DNA from: Phyto melanocephala
Taxonomy: Eukaryota; Arthropoda; Insecta; Diptera; Rhinophoridae
Reading direction: 5' to 3'
Assembly (NCBI GenBank): GCA_941918925.1
Contig: OW799234.1
Location: forward strand, 81,320,997-81,384,996
Length of the DNA stretch: 64,000 bases
Of the stretch, positions 21,769 through 33,248 are shown piece after piece. The position numbers and the translations under genes were made by a program. Positions within the stretch are counted from its first letter, which is position 1. Every line of letters begins with the position of its first letter. The notes under the pieces were generated by a model that saw only the letters and a list, made by a program, of their open reading frames with translations, did not search any database and was not told the DNA's origin.

Positions 21769-23669
21769 ATTTAATTTATCTAGAAAAGTTAGTTAATCGC
21801 TACTAGCCAAGTGGAATGTATTTTCGAAACCAACAACGGTTTCGTTATCAGCACTCCTTTGATCAGAACTACAAGTGATAAGTGTGTTAAAATCTATTAT
21901 TGATTTTATTTAATATAATTATATTAATATTATTATTTTAATGATAATTAAAATTTTAAATATAGAATTATTTGTTCTAACTGATTTCATGCCTTTCTTT
22001 ATGTTATTGACAGAGTACCAATGCCAACACCTGTTCCTGTCGTTAACACAAGTATAATATTTGCCTTAAGAGTAAACAAGTTATACACAGTTGCATTTTG
22101 TCACATGTTTATTAACAAGATTGCAGTTGTTAATAACTTGTAGAATTAAAAGTTACGTCGATATTTCTGATCATATTTACTGACGAGTCCTTTAAGTGTT
22201 CTTTTAAAGAAAATACAGTTTAATAGTCAATTATTACATAGAATCATCAAACTAAGTATTCAATTAAGAATTTTGTTAAAATTATCTTATACGTTTTTTA
22301 CTATTTAAACTGCATTCTTTTAACTCTCTGTCTACAGCAGTTAAATAAAAAAAAACTCATCATCATCATCATCATCAACCAATAAGCTTTATAAATGCTT
22401 CATAAGCGCAACGAATGAAATTTTTAATTCAATTAAAGTGAAAAATTGAAAAAAGTTTTTCATTCGAATTTTCCTTAACATTTTCCACGCTTTTGGTTTT
22501 CAAAACGTGCAAGAAAGAGAGGGAGTGGGTAAAAGGATTTATTTAATTTAACATTGTTGCCAATACAACGTAGATTTCAAAGAAAGGGATCATTGAGAGG
22601 TTTATGCTATACTGATTGCTGTATCAGCAGCAGTTATTTGTCTCGCTGGCGACGCACAAACCGTTTTTGGCAATAAATATGGCTAATAATTCCTTTCTCT
22701 TGGCTTCCGAATAAATTGGTTTACTTATTTAGACATACTTATGCATACATACACACTTACAAATATTAAGGAAAATACTGACTTGTTTAAACAAACAACA
22801 CCAAGGATTAATTAAACAAATGATGGAATTATTTTGAATTTCTTTGAGTTCTCAGAAAAAAATGATGGATTGTTACTGAGGAAAAATTGACTCTATTAAT
22901 TAAAAGGAAAATTATTTATGAAAGCAAGGGGTTTTAAGATTTGTTCATGTCATTTTTAAATTAAATACGATTTTGTTAATTTATTTCTATATTAAATTTG
23001 TATTTTGTTTAAATATATTGCTGGAACAAAATATTTAAAAATGAAAGAATTATCGTGTTTGTTCCAAAATTGGTGAATTTGAATTTTAAAATTTTGTTTA
23101 AGGAATTAAAAACGTAAAGTTATTTAAATATAAATTCCTATATTCAACACATTTATAAAACGAGATTCTTCCTTTATTATTAAATAATAAATATATCTAT
23201 AAGCACTTTTCTTGCTTACTTGGTTTTATAGATAAAAATATAGATAAAAATAAAATAAAGGAAAATCTTTTATTACTTTTTAATTAAAATTAATGGAACA
23301 ATGTTGCTATTTTTCCAAGCAAAATATAAATTCTGGGTAAATAAAGAAGTGTTAAATGTTTTTTTTTTAATGAAAATCATAATAACTTTATTTTTATTAA
23401 CTATATTTTGTTGTTATATGCATAATATTTTACGTGCATTTGTTTACCAGCGTTACCAGAACCTTTCATAAAAAAGTCCACTTTTTTATTTTATTTATTT
23501 TATTACATATCATACTCATAACAAAATTTTTAGTATAATATAATAATAATAATAAGTATATAATAATAATAAGCTCGACGGTATGTAGAGTTTAAATATA
23601 GTTATAGAGGTTACTCAATTTTCAAAATTTCACTATTAGTTTGACATCATTATTAGACATGGTAGTTTT
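21769..23669. other. AT-rich spacer with a short (CAT)n run
   Basis: (CAT)6-7 at 22358-22377. Otherwise no feature supported. Confidence 0.4.
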
Positions 23670-26413
23670 TATACCCGCCACCAAAAAAATGGTGGTGGTA
23701 TATTTATTTTGTCATTCCGTTTGTAACACATCGAAATATCCATTTTAGACCCCATAAAGTATATATATTCTGAATCGTGGTTTGATTTTATGACGATCTA
23801 GCTATGTCCGTCCGTCTGTCCGTCTGTCTGTCTGTCCGTCTGTTGAAAGCACGATAGAGGTCGCACCGAAAAAGCTAGGGGGCTCAAATTTTGCCAGAAT
23901 CTTTCTTATAGACAAGGTTTGTTTGGTATTGAAAATGGGCTAAGTCGGAATATTAGGAAGAGAGTTATAGCTCGAAAAGCAAGAGTAGGTCGAAAAAGCC
24001 GTGTCCTTCGAACATCGAATAAAATGGAATTGTGTCCAAACGCATTAACGTAGACTCATGAAACTTCGAATATATATTTCCTGGGTAAAGGTAATATTTT
24101 TCCCCGAAAATTGTCTAAATTTATGCATTAGAAGAGGAGTTATCGATCAAAATGTACGAAAATTTATACCGCACAGTGTATTTTTCGGTATATTTAAAAA
24201 CAAAAACGTCATAAAAGGAACAAAATTAAATGTACGACTCTGAAATTTTGCACACTTTGCTTTCTGGTGACACGCTTTTTTGTAACGGCAAATCAATGTG
24301 CCACGCCCACTTTTACGCCCACCTCCCATATAACGTTTTAACTAAAATTCATATAATTTCTCTATTAATAAAGATTTTGGAATAATAAAGGCCTATATTG
24401 CAACACCTCAGTTGTACTCATTCGCAAAAATAACTTTGACACGCCTACTATAACGCCCACTTTTCACGTTATCTATTGTTAATGAAATTTAAAAGCTCAT
24501 AAAACCGCTAAAATTAGAGGTATGATGATAAATTTTGCTACGTCTATCCCCCTAGGCAATTTCATTACTATGCCAAAAAATTAAGGTGCCACGCCCACTT
24601 TTAAGCCCATCTCCCATATAACGTTTTACCTAAAATTCATATAATTTCTCTATTAATAAAGATTTTAAAATAATAAAGGACTATATTGAAACACCTAAGT
24701 TGTACTCATTAGCAAAAACAAATTTGACACGCCTACTATAACGCCCACTTTCACTTTTGAATTGTGTCCAGACGCATAAACGTAGTCATGAAACTTCGAA
24801 TATATATTTATCGAGTCAAAAGAATATTTTTCCCTGAAAATCGCTTAAATCTATGAATTAGGAAAAGAGTTATAGATAAAAATGTACGAAAATTTATACC
24901 GCACAGTGTATATTTCAAATTTAAAACGTAATAAAACTGACAAAACTATATGTACGATTCTGAAATTTTGCAAACATGGCTTTTTGGTCAAAGTCTTCGT
25001 TATAACGGAAAATAGATGTGCCACGCACACTTTTTTCCTTAAATTTTTATAAAAATATATTAGTCATATATACTAGCATTTATTCATCTTACACTGCGCC
25101 ATTTATTGTACTGTAGCTAAATATAAGATAAAGATGATAAGATAGATGACTCTACTAGCAACTACTAGATGGCATGCTAACAACTTATGCTTATGTTCTC
25201 CTGAAGTTATGCTCTATTAAAAATGGGAATTTAGGAAAATTTTGACCTAAGTCAAAAAAAATTATCTCTAAACATTATAAACAATTTATTTTCATGTACT
25301 AATGGCTAACAAATTTTAAAATTATACAAAACTTATTTCGTTTGAAAATCTTTTAAAAGCAAAATGTTATAGAAGTTTAAAAATCAAAATCTTACTTATA
25401 AATTTCCCGTTTTAGAAAAATGCAGAGAATGTATATTTTAAATCACCCTGTGGCCCTTAAAATTTTAACCTTAAATTCACTTTCTTTTTCTTAAATTCAT
25501 GTAAATTCTCTATGAATAAAGATTTTGGAATACTAAAGGACTATATTGAAATATCTAAGTTATGTTTATTAGCAGAAACTTTATTGACACGCGTATTTTA
25601 ACGGCCACTTTCATTGAAAGACTAAATTTACGAAAACATTTACTAGCATACCGAAGTTATAATGGGTGTTTTAATTTTAAGGGACTATGTTGATTTTGAA
25701 TAAAATTATTATGAAATTATTATCATTTATTTTTATAATGATAATATTTGTATTCTTCAATTATGTATGGAACAAAATATCGGCCAAATGGCCCCCCAAC
25801 CTAGGCGGCACACCTCGATCCGATAGTCCAAATTTTCAATGACACTGTTGATGCTTAATTGTTGGGCACGATGATGAGTCGAGGTTGCTTGCTCTTTTGC
25901 CACGTTATCGTGAAAAACAGTAATGTTTCCCATTCAACGAACTAAGATGGCATTCACGGATATTTTCACATTTCATATAGACCTGCTTTGCAGACATTTA
26001 AATATTTTTCACAATTCTCACGATTGTGGACGAATTCGAATGATTATGTTGACCAAAAGAATCACGAAGTGCACAAAATGCATTTTGATTTGAACGCCCA
26101 TTTTTATAAAAATCTTTAATATTTAAAAGCGTTGCTGGATTGCGTATCTTTCCACGGTTCAAATTGAGTTAGTCTGAGATTGAGAAATGTCAAATGAAAT
26201 ACAAGAAAAAAGTTTAAGTTTAGATGTGGTTCACCTTAAACATGGGCCCTTAAAATTTAACCACCCTCTACAAAGAAAGTGATACATATTTTATTATAAA
26301 GAGATTATTCTATAGCGATTAACAAAAAAATAAATATTGTTCTTTAAATGTACACAAAATTGGTGGTGGGTATAAAAGATTCGGCACAGCCAAATATAGT
26401 GCTCTTACTTGTT
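23670..26413 (+). mobile_element. Mini-me/DINE-1-like element, long variant
   Basis: It starts ATACCCGCCACC with a fold (CACCAAAAAAATGGTGGTGG), then CATTCCGTTTGTAAC, CCCCATAAAGTATATATATT and a clear GTCY microsatellite (GTCCGTCCGTCTGTCCGTC). It ends GGTGGTGGGTATAAAAG, hairpin ATTCGGCACAGCCAAAT, then CTCTTACTTGTT. The middle has CCACGCCCAC motifs and an internal duplication: 24046-24480 recurs at about 24777-25030, with a further decayed CATATAATTTCTCT..TAATAAAG unit near 25490. A mariner derivative (25662-26268) has inserted near the 3' end. Confidence 0.75.
25662..26268 (-). mobile_element. Internally deleted mariner element
   Basis: Read inward, both ends show GGGTG(T/G)TT.AA.TTTTAAGGG, a TIR of about 28 bp with few mismatches. 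TA flanks both ends (25660-25661 and 26269-26270). The minus strand near 25845-25771 encodes IENLDYRIEVCRLG and, one base slip later, GGHLADILFHT, the extreme C-terminus of a DUF4817-type mariner transposase. The catalytic core is gone. Confidence 0.8.
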
Positions 26414-26928
26414 ATTAATTGAAAAAAGTCTTTGTTCTCAAAAATTGCGTTTCTAGATTTATCTATGTATATGTGTACAGTCGGAAAAAATGTGTTCGAT
26501 GTTAATTTGGCTGTGACCACGGAATGGGCACTGATTAACAAGGTTCTTATCCATTATGTGGGAGTGCGTAATTCTTATGTGTCCCAGTGTTAGAAGTGTT
26601 ATCTTAATCTGATCCTTCCTAGAGAAGGCATTTAAAGTCCTAAATAGTTGGGATGCAGTCTGTCTTGTTGGGTTGTTCTTCTTGTACCAGGGCGTTGTAA
26701 GGTTCCAATTGGTTTTGTGATAGCTACTGAATTGGTGCTTTAGATGATTTTTTTATATCCAACTGTGAGTAGTTGGGTGTCATAATTAGCGATGCAGTTA
26801 AAGAATCCTTTGAAATATTATAGGCAAGTTCGTTGCCTTTTATGCCCGAATTGCCCGTGATCCACATTAGTTTAATATCAAGTTGTTTCCCAATAATAAT
26901 TTTCGGATTTGGTTTGGGTAGTAGTAAC

Positions 26929-27738
26929 TAGGGTGATGGACTCGGTTTTACAACCAGTGGAAACCCAGGTTTTTTCCTCTTTCAGCTGGCAGTTTTTTCT
27001 AAATGTTGATATTTCGAATATCGAATGCACTGGTTTTTTTTATCCGAAAAGCCAGTTTTATATTTTTTTAAGTTTATATTCATATATTTTTGTAACCATA
27101 GTATATTTAGTACGCGAAAAGTTTCCAAAAATTAGAAAATAAAAACTACTAAGTATTCTTCCATAATATTGTAAGAATATTATTTGTTGTTAAAAAAGCA
27201 AATGTAATCATCAAATCAAATGATTTTTTTGTAGCCCCCCGACATCGTCTGGACCCGGGTGAGGTATAAAAATTTAAGAAATATTCAAGAGTAGATCCGT
27301 ATTGAAAATCAGAAAGATCGGTACATAAACAACTGGGATATGAGCAAAAACCCACGGCTCTTGGATTTTTTTTAACACAAAAACAACATACATACATACA
27401 AAAGTGGTACACTGGTAAGAGTAAACGTGGCATCGAATCCCAGCTGAGCCTAACTAATTAAAACCAAATTAGTCAACTACATTCATGTCAGTTATTGCGT
27501 AATTGTGCAGCCAAACGTATATAAACTGTAAAAATTTCATATTTAGATATAATTTTTATTATAATCTTTTTTACAATATTTTTCAATTTTTTCTTTAAGG
27601 AATTATATGTTATATATTCGAACTGGTTAACCGGTTCTTTTTTAATTTTCAAAATATCAACCGGTTTTTTTTTTAATTCTAAATTTCAAACTATTTGAAA
27701 CCCGGTTTCTTAAAAAAGTCGAATAATCGATCACCCTA
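26929..27738. mobile_element. 8-bp-TSD TIR element inserted in the LINE RNase H
   Basis: The ends are TAGGGTGAT and its perfect complement ATCACCCTA, and GTAGTAAC lies directly outside each end (26921-26928 and 27739-27746). An 8-bp TSD with short TIRs indicates a hAT-like non-autonomous element. Its right part has repeated ACCGGTT/AACCGG phrases. It carries a piece of the mini-me-like repeat (27231-27452), from the CCCCGACATCG block to the CAGCTGAGCC block, so it captured or was hit by that repeat. Confidence 0.85.
27231..27452 (+). repeat. Mini-me/DINE-1-like internal fragment
   Basis: Matches the central block of the 8.4, 20.4, 35.3 and 36.1 kb copies (GACATCG..CTGGACCCGGGTGAGG to GGCATCGAATCCCAGCTGAGCC, allowing for differences). 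It lacks both ends. Lies within the 8-bp-TSD element. Confidence 0.8.
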
Positions 27739-28135
27739 GTAGTAACTGTTATTGCTATTATTTTCTATTAGGTCGATGGCGGCTAGTGAGTCGGTACAAA
27801 TTGCAAATTTTCCCCAAAAGTGTCTAATTACTTTGATAGCCTCATAGATTGCTATGAGCTCTGCCGAGAAGTTTGTACTGTATGCTGGCAGTACTGAAGT
27901 TTTTAGAATTCTGTTTAAGTTTACAACACTGTAGCCAGTTCCATAATTTGTCCTTGATCCATCTCTATAGATAAGTTTTTAGTCATTTAGTCTGTCCTGT
28001 AATTCGAGAACTGTAATTCAATGAACTAAAAAAATCATTAACCTCGCCACAAATCTATCAACAAAAGTCGACTTTTATGAGAAAAAAAAATTCATTAAAA
28101 TTATGTTTCTTTATTATGTTTTCTTATATTTATTT

Positions 28136-28245
28136 GACGTTAATAAAACAAATTTACAATTCAAGTTTGTGTATTACAAAGAACGAAAAAGACGTTAATA
28201 AAACAAATTTACAATTCAAGTTTGTGTATTACAAAGAACGAAAAA
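28136..28245. repeat. Perfect 55-bp tandem duplication
   Basis: Units 28136-28190 and 28191-28245 are identical, so the duplication is recent. The frame across it (28077-28271) is coincidental. Confidence 0.95.
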
Positions 28246-28369
28246 GTGAATTATGTGTTCTACTTAAGTAAAATTCTAAAAAGTTATTTTGAAAGTTACC
28301 CATAAAAAAAATAAACGATTCTTTGCAAATACGATGAGAACGAGATGAAATAATTAGGGTAAGAAATAT

Positions 28370-29060
28370 CCAATGAGTCGATATTTATACGGACGGATTG
28401 AATATTGGTTGTTGAATGGGTTTATATGGCATAAGCCGAAACAGAGGTAAATACTTCCATCTGCCAGATTGCAAATACGGCATTAAATGGACTGAATGAA
28501 GTGTTATAAAAAAGCTCCGATTCGTATTTTTACGGACAGCCAATCATTTATCAATACTTCGCATGAGTGCGATAAGCTCGAATGAGAATTGTGAACTTCT
28601 AGAGATAATTGAAAACAAAGAAACCGACAAATCATCCATTTTTGAAAACCATCATCTTTCAAAATGTTAAACCCTTTTAGAGGTTAAAAAATTAACTTAA
28701 AAATTGAAGAATACGTCTGAGAGTAACCAAATACTGCTGTCGGTAAGGTGACGAACATACTATGGGTTGACACAAATCTTAAGAAATTTAAGGATGTTCA
28801 GAAACTAACTAGAAACACACTAAGGAGCTCGAGTAGTATAATAGAGGTCATACAGAAATAGGAACTAATCATGGAACTGTCGATTGAAACTGCATGTATA
28901 GCATGTGAGAAACTGGATGAGACTTTTAAACATTAACTTTGTCAATATCCTGCGTTCGGGCATATTAAACGCGAGAACTTTAATGTGGACACTATGCTGA
29001 GCTTGGAATACCTAAAGAATTCAAATCTGTAATTAATAATATTGAAGGGACTGGTCTCGA
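28370..29060 (+). pseudogene. Degenerate LINE 3' part (RNase H to C-terminal Cys segment)
   Basis: At about 28391 it reads IYTDGLNIG, and at 28528 IFTDSQSFIN, both RNase H Asp motifs. At 28890-29010 it gives a CIACE..ETF / CQYPAFGHIKRENFNVDTM series matching the C-terminal region of the LINE at 51.3-52.1 kb (CRACEEEEET.., YCPAFGHIRSENFTVDTM). Many frameshifts. It belongs to the same family as the copies at 32.5 and 51.3 kb but is older. Ends are not defined. Confidence 0.75.
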
Positions 29061-30112
29061 CCTAGAACTACTAACTGAGTTTGGGATAATAGATTCTAAA
29101 AGAGAAATTGATATTCCTTTAGAGCGTTATGTTTTCGCTTTTAATGCCCTTCTATTTCAACCTAATTTTACCTTCTTAATCTAACCTTCTTCAAAATTTG
29201 TTGTATCACGACATAATTTTTAATAAAACTAAATCACATCCACTAACTTTGGTCATTATTTATGAGATTTTTCTTAGATCAAATATAAAATAAACATGTA
29301 ACAATGTGATAGTATTGCAATTTCTAAATTAAATTAATGCAATTTTTAAATTATTTTTAAATTTATATTAGTATAGCAATTTGTACAGTTCTATTTTTAC
29401 CTCTATTTAATCAAATATTTATCTAATGTGAACCCTTTATCCGTATACTAATATTTCATTTAAATAAACTATTTCTGTAGCCATTTGATGGAAAAAAATT
29501 AGAAGCATATCTTTTATTTAATGACATTTTTCATCATGTTTAGACATGATCTCATTAAAATAAATTTACAATAAAATAAACAATAAAAAGTTAAAAAAAA
29601 ATATAAACTTATGAATAATTATAACATGACATAAAAAACTATTAAATGTTATAAAAAATATGAAAGGTAAAGCTATATTTGTGCCAATAAGAAAAAACTG
29701 CTTAAGTCGACATAAGCTTAAGTTGAGATAATTACATCATTGCAATCTCGAAATCCATTTTTAACCTGAGGCAAACTTGCAAATATTTTGAACAACTTTA
29801 CAGTAAAATGTATTATAAGAACTTTTTACAAATATTTTTTCAAAGAACAATTTGAAATAATAACTTGTTTTAACTTATAATTAGCTAAATATACGAAAAT
29901 TAATATTAATATTTAATTTGTATAGCACAGAATTCTCTATTTTAAAGTGAATCATTTTTTTAAAAATCAATTCAAAGATTTAAAAGTGCTTTCCTAAAAA
30001 AACTTTAAAAACAAACATAAGCAGTTTTTCCTTGTTGCCACAGATATATACAATTCTGAATAATATTTTTTTGAAATATGATTTTTAAATTTTATTATTG
30101 TTATTTTATTTA
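29061..30112. other. AT-rich spacer, nothing recognised
   Basis: No gene or repeat supported. Confidence 0.4.
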
Positions 30113-30120
30113 CTACTGCT

Positions 30121-30653
30121 CAAGGCGAATTCAACATTAGGTGATGTTAAGAAGCCAGCTGATTGTTTTTTGCTCGTTTTATTTTTACGGCTCAATGTCA
30201 AAGTTTGTTTACATTTAAATTAATTTTTATGTTCGTTAATTGAAAATTTTTATAAAAGTGGTAAAATTTGTGGGAAAAAATTTAAAAAATTCTAATATTT
30301 GTGCAATAACTTATTGGAAAATAAATAAAACACATTTTATAATTTGAATAAACAACATTTGTAATGTTTTTAATTCAGAAAATGCAAAATTTCCGTTGTG
30401 TTTGTCCTAGTGATTAAAACTTGTGAAAATTGTGAAAAATGTGATATAAAACACAAATATGTGATATAAACTGGCACAAATTTATGTTATAAATTAAAAA
30501 TACTTATTTTTTTTGAAAATTTTCGCGTAAATTTATAAAAATAAAATTTTAATTAAAAGTAAACAAAAAATTTGTTTTTTTGTGTTTTGACATTCTCTTG
30601 GCCTTTTTGTGTTTGTTGCAGGGATGATATCACCTGATATTGAATTCGCCTTG
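30121..30653. mobile_element. hAT-like non-autonomous element (533 bp, 8-bp TSD)
   Basis: TIRs read CAAGGCGAATTCAA and continue (C/T)AT(T/C)AGGTGAT in both directions, about 24 bp with two mismatches. CTACTGCT lies directly outside both ends (30113-30120 and 30654-30661), a perfect 8-bp TSD. The AT-rich interior has no transposase frame. It ends about 300 bp from a hAT transposase remnant (30952 onward), though that may belong to a different element. Confidence 0.88.
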
Positions 30654-30951
30654 CTACTGCTTGAACTCGTAAATAATATGTAATATTGCAAATAGAAATG
30701 TACGTTAATCCAGGTGCGGATCCAGTTTAAGCTTTTTGGTAAGTATAAGTAAAACAAAAATTTTAATATAGTTCAATCAAAATAAATATTTATTTAACAA
30801 CAACGGAAAAAAAATAAAATAAAAAATTTTCTGACATAAAGTTTAACAAAAACACTTATATTAATAAGTAATTTGTAATTTCCTGTTGCAGCAAATTTAT
30901 TAAGCACAACTGCTGGATAAACTTTGATTTGTAAATTTGTAAATATGTAAC

Positions 30952-31260
30952 ATGGCTAACCCCTCTGTCATGTTTGATCTCAGCCACGTTTTAATGCGAC
31001 AAAGAGTAGAAAATGATCTTTCGTCCGTAGCATTACTTACCGACATTTAAACAAAATTGGTTAATATATTTTTTAAATTTAGATAAATATCTGGGTCACA
31101 CATATTTAAAACATCTGTCACATTTTCTGGAAGTTCTTGACAGATCTTCCATTTCTACTGCCAATGCAAAAGTTCAGCTTCAAGTTTAGATTTTAGTAGT
31201 TTATCTGTTTCTTCGTACCTAAACAAATCGTTTATAAGGAGTGGAAATAAATATATATGA
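30952..31260 (-). pseudogene. hAT transposase C-terminal remnant
   Basis: The minus strand reads DLFRYEETDKLLKSKLEAEL and LHWQ (stop) KWKICQELPENV, then DPDIYLNLKNILTNFV, and after another stop SVSNATDERSFSTLCRIKTW followed by LRSNMTEGLAML. The ERSFS.LRRIKT.LRS.M block with VS.A before it is the hallmark of the hAT C-terminal (dimerisation) region, as in ZMYM1-like and other animal hATs, and contains the last catalytic Glu. Two in-frame stops make it a pseudogene. Further hAT sequence may extend upstream to about 31980 (a SSSEAEEKF stretch) but I cannot align it. Confidence 0.85.
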
Positions 31261-32430
31261 CTTCAACCCTTCTTCATTAATGATTTTTTAAACTTTAAAG
31301 CGTCTTTTGCGAACGGTATTAAAATGTCACATGCGATAAAAAAAGGATTAAGCAGATTTAATCGAAGATATAACCAATCTGTTAGGTCCTAATTTTTATA
31401 AAAATTACAACATTATATTGCTTTTGTATGTATTGTTAACTAACTAATATCCTTAAAAAAAATAAAATTGAATTTATTAAAGAACGTTTACATCAATCAA
31501 ATATTTGAAATAGACGTATTGTTAATGAATTAGTTTCTTGCCAATAAATTTATCTTTATTAAATTAAAAATGTTCTCCATTAAATCAAATTGCAATATTA
31601 ATTTATTGATACATGTTTGGACGATATTTGGAGAAAGAAAAATCACAAAACATTAAATGATTAACTACCAGATATAGCGGTCAACCTTATTAAAGCGAAT
31701 ATTTGCGAAAACTTCTTCAAAAAAGTAAAATCTTCAAATGTCATCAAAGCGTAAACTTCAACTTCCTTTGTACCATGGTAATCAGGTTATAAACTTTTCT
31801 TCCGCTTCAGAACTAGATTTCTTGCTATATATTGTCCTTTTTTCGTTTGCATATTTATGTGGAACGTAAATTTCTAATTTTTTAACCACTTCAAGCATCA
31901 TACCCATCCATCTCTTTTGATATTAATACCGGGTACAAGATATAGGCGAATTTTTGCCGAAGCGGTTAACATTTATAAGTATAATTATTATTTTAAAAAT
32001 ATTAATTATTGGTTAATAATTAAAAAACTTGCAGTTTTTTAATGAGCATTTCAAAAATAAATAATAATACATTTAACAAGTTAACAGTAATTCAGTAAAT
32101 TTGCAATAAATTTGTAAAAAGGTAACATTTTTTTTTTCGTTTTAACATTAAGTGGCATTCAATTGTCACATTTCTTCTCGCATTCAAAATAAGCTGCCAA
32201 TGAAGGTGCTATTACCAAAAATGTGGCTGTATAAGTTCAAAATTGCGAGTTTTATGACTTTTTCAAACTGTAAGTGGCATGCGTAAAGGCTAAATAGGTT
32301 ATCAAAGCACAAGACATAACGATTAGTGCATCTCTCTCTACTTTTAGTACATTTTTAAAAAGAACTCTATTTTATTGAGATTTGAGTTCTTTTATTCAAA
32401 AATGTAGGGTAGGAGTCTAAAAACATATTT
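31261..32430. other. AT-rich DNA, possibly an older hAT interior
   Basis: May contain decayed upstream hAT transposase sequence on the minus strand. No motif is strong enough to claim it. Confidence 0.3.
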
Positions 32431-33248
32431 GGGGGATTCACAATAGTGTCATAAAATCATTTGTCCTATAATAATAGCATGAAAAATTAAGACTAAGAGG
32501 ATGAGACCCTGGTACACTACCTCTGTCATTGTCCTGCGTTTGGGCATATTAGGCGCGAAAATTTTACAGTAGATAATATGCCGAACTTGGAATACCTGGG
32601 GAACTCGAACTGGAGATCCATAAGGCGTTACATTGAGGGGACTGGTTTCTTGGACTAGTCCGATATTTATGGGAAATTATGTTTATGGTTTTTTGTTTGG
32701 GAATTCCGTTTTCCACATGGAGCGCACAACATGCCTACTGGGCATAGGTGTCATGGGTTTGGGCTTTTATACCCCTCCTTTTCAACCTAACCTAACCTAA
32801 CCTAAGACTATTGTGAACAACCCCTCATAATTAACTGTGCAATTTTGAATTTAAATCAGCTGATGTAAAACAATTATAAAAAAAAAATATTTTCTTTCAT
32901 AATGCCAAAAACAAGTGAAAAAAAAACAAAATAATAGCCAGTTTGTGCGAAAAGTACATTTTAGATGTTGTAATGGTAGAATCAAGTAAATAAACAACAT
33001 TTTTTTTTGTTTTTGTATAAAACTTGTTTTTCTACCGAGTCCTTAGCCGATCTTATTGCGGCCTGGCTTAGCCGTTTAGCACAGGTCTCTTTAAATACGT
33101 CTTATTAAATACGACAGCACAATAAACATAGCGTACGAAGTTCTATTATTATAAGACACTATTTGTTTGAAATGCAACAACAACATTTTTGAACTATTGT
33201 AAAATTTTAGAACAATATGACATGATAATACGCCTTGTGAATCACCTA
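32431..33248. mobile_element. TIR element family G, copy 1 (carries a LINE insertion)
   Basis: Ends read inward GGGATTCACAATAGTGTC on the left and GTGATTCACAAGGCGT on the right, related to each other as imperfect TIRs. The same element lies inverted at 37239-37848 and shares GTTTAGCAC, GGCCTGGCTTAGCCG and ATAAACATAGCGTACG blocks. A 308-bp LINE tail is inserted at 32495. No transposase found, and the outer limit and TSD are uncertain. Confidence 0.7.
32495..32802 (+). mobile_element. 5'-truncated LINE tail insertion
   Basis: Encodes DETLVHYLCHCPAFGHIRR then ENFTVDNMPNLEYLGNSNW, the same protein end as the 51.3 kb LINE, and finishes CCTTTTCAACCTAACCTAACC. TAAGACT flanks it on both sides (32488-32494 and 32803-32809), a 7-bp TSD, and family G copy 2 shows the empty site (AATTAAGACTATTGT). 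5' truncation with a repeat tail is typical of target-primed reverse transcription. Confidence 0.9.

Larger units (their letters stand above)
26415..28012 (-). pseudogene. I-type LINE fragment with RNase H, split by an insertion
   Basis: On the minus strand from about 28010: LIYRDGSRTNYGTGYSV (first Asp, DGS), FSAELIAIYEAI (Glu) and ICTDSLAAID (TDS), the D-E-D core of RNase HI. After the insertion at 26929-27738 is ignored, the same reading continues with LMWITGNSGIKGNELAYN (W..GH.G..GNE.A) and then a TLGHIRITHSHIMDKNL segment and a Cys-containing piece near 26530-26600, as in I-superfamily ORF2 tails. One or two stops are present. RT and 5' parts are absent. The 3' end abuts the mini-me variant. 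Confidence 0.85.
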
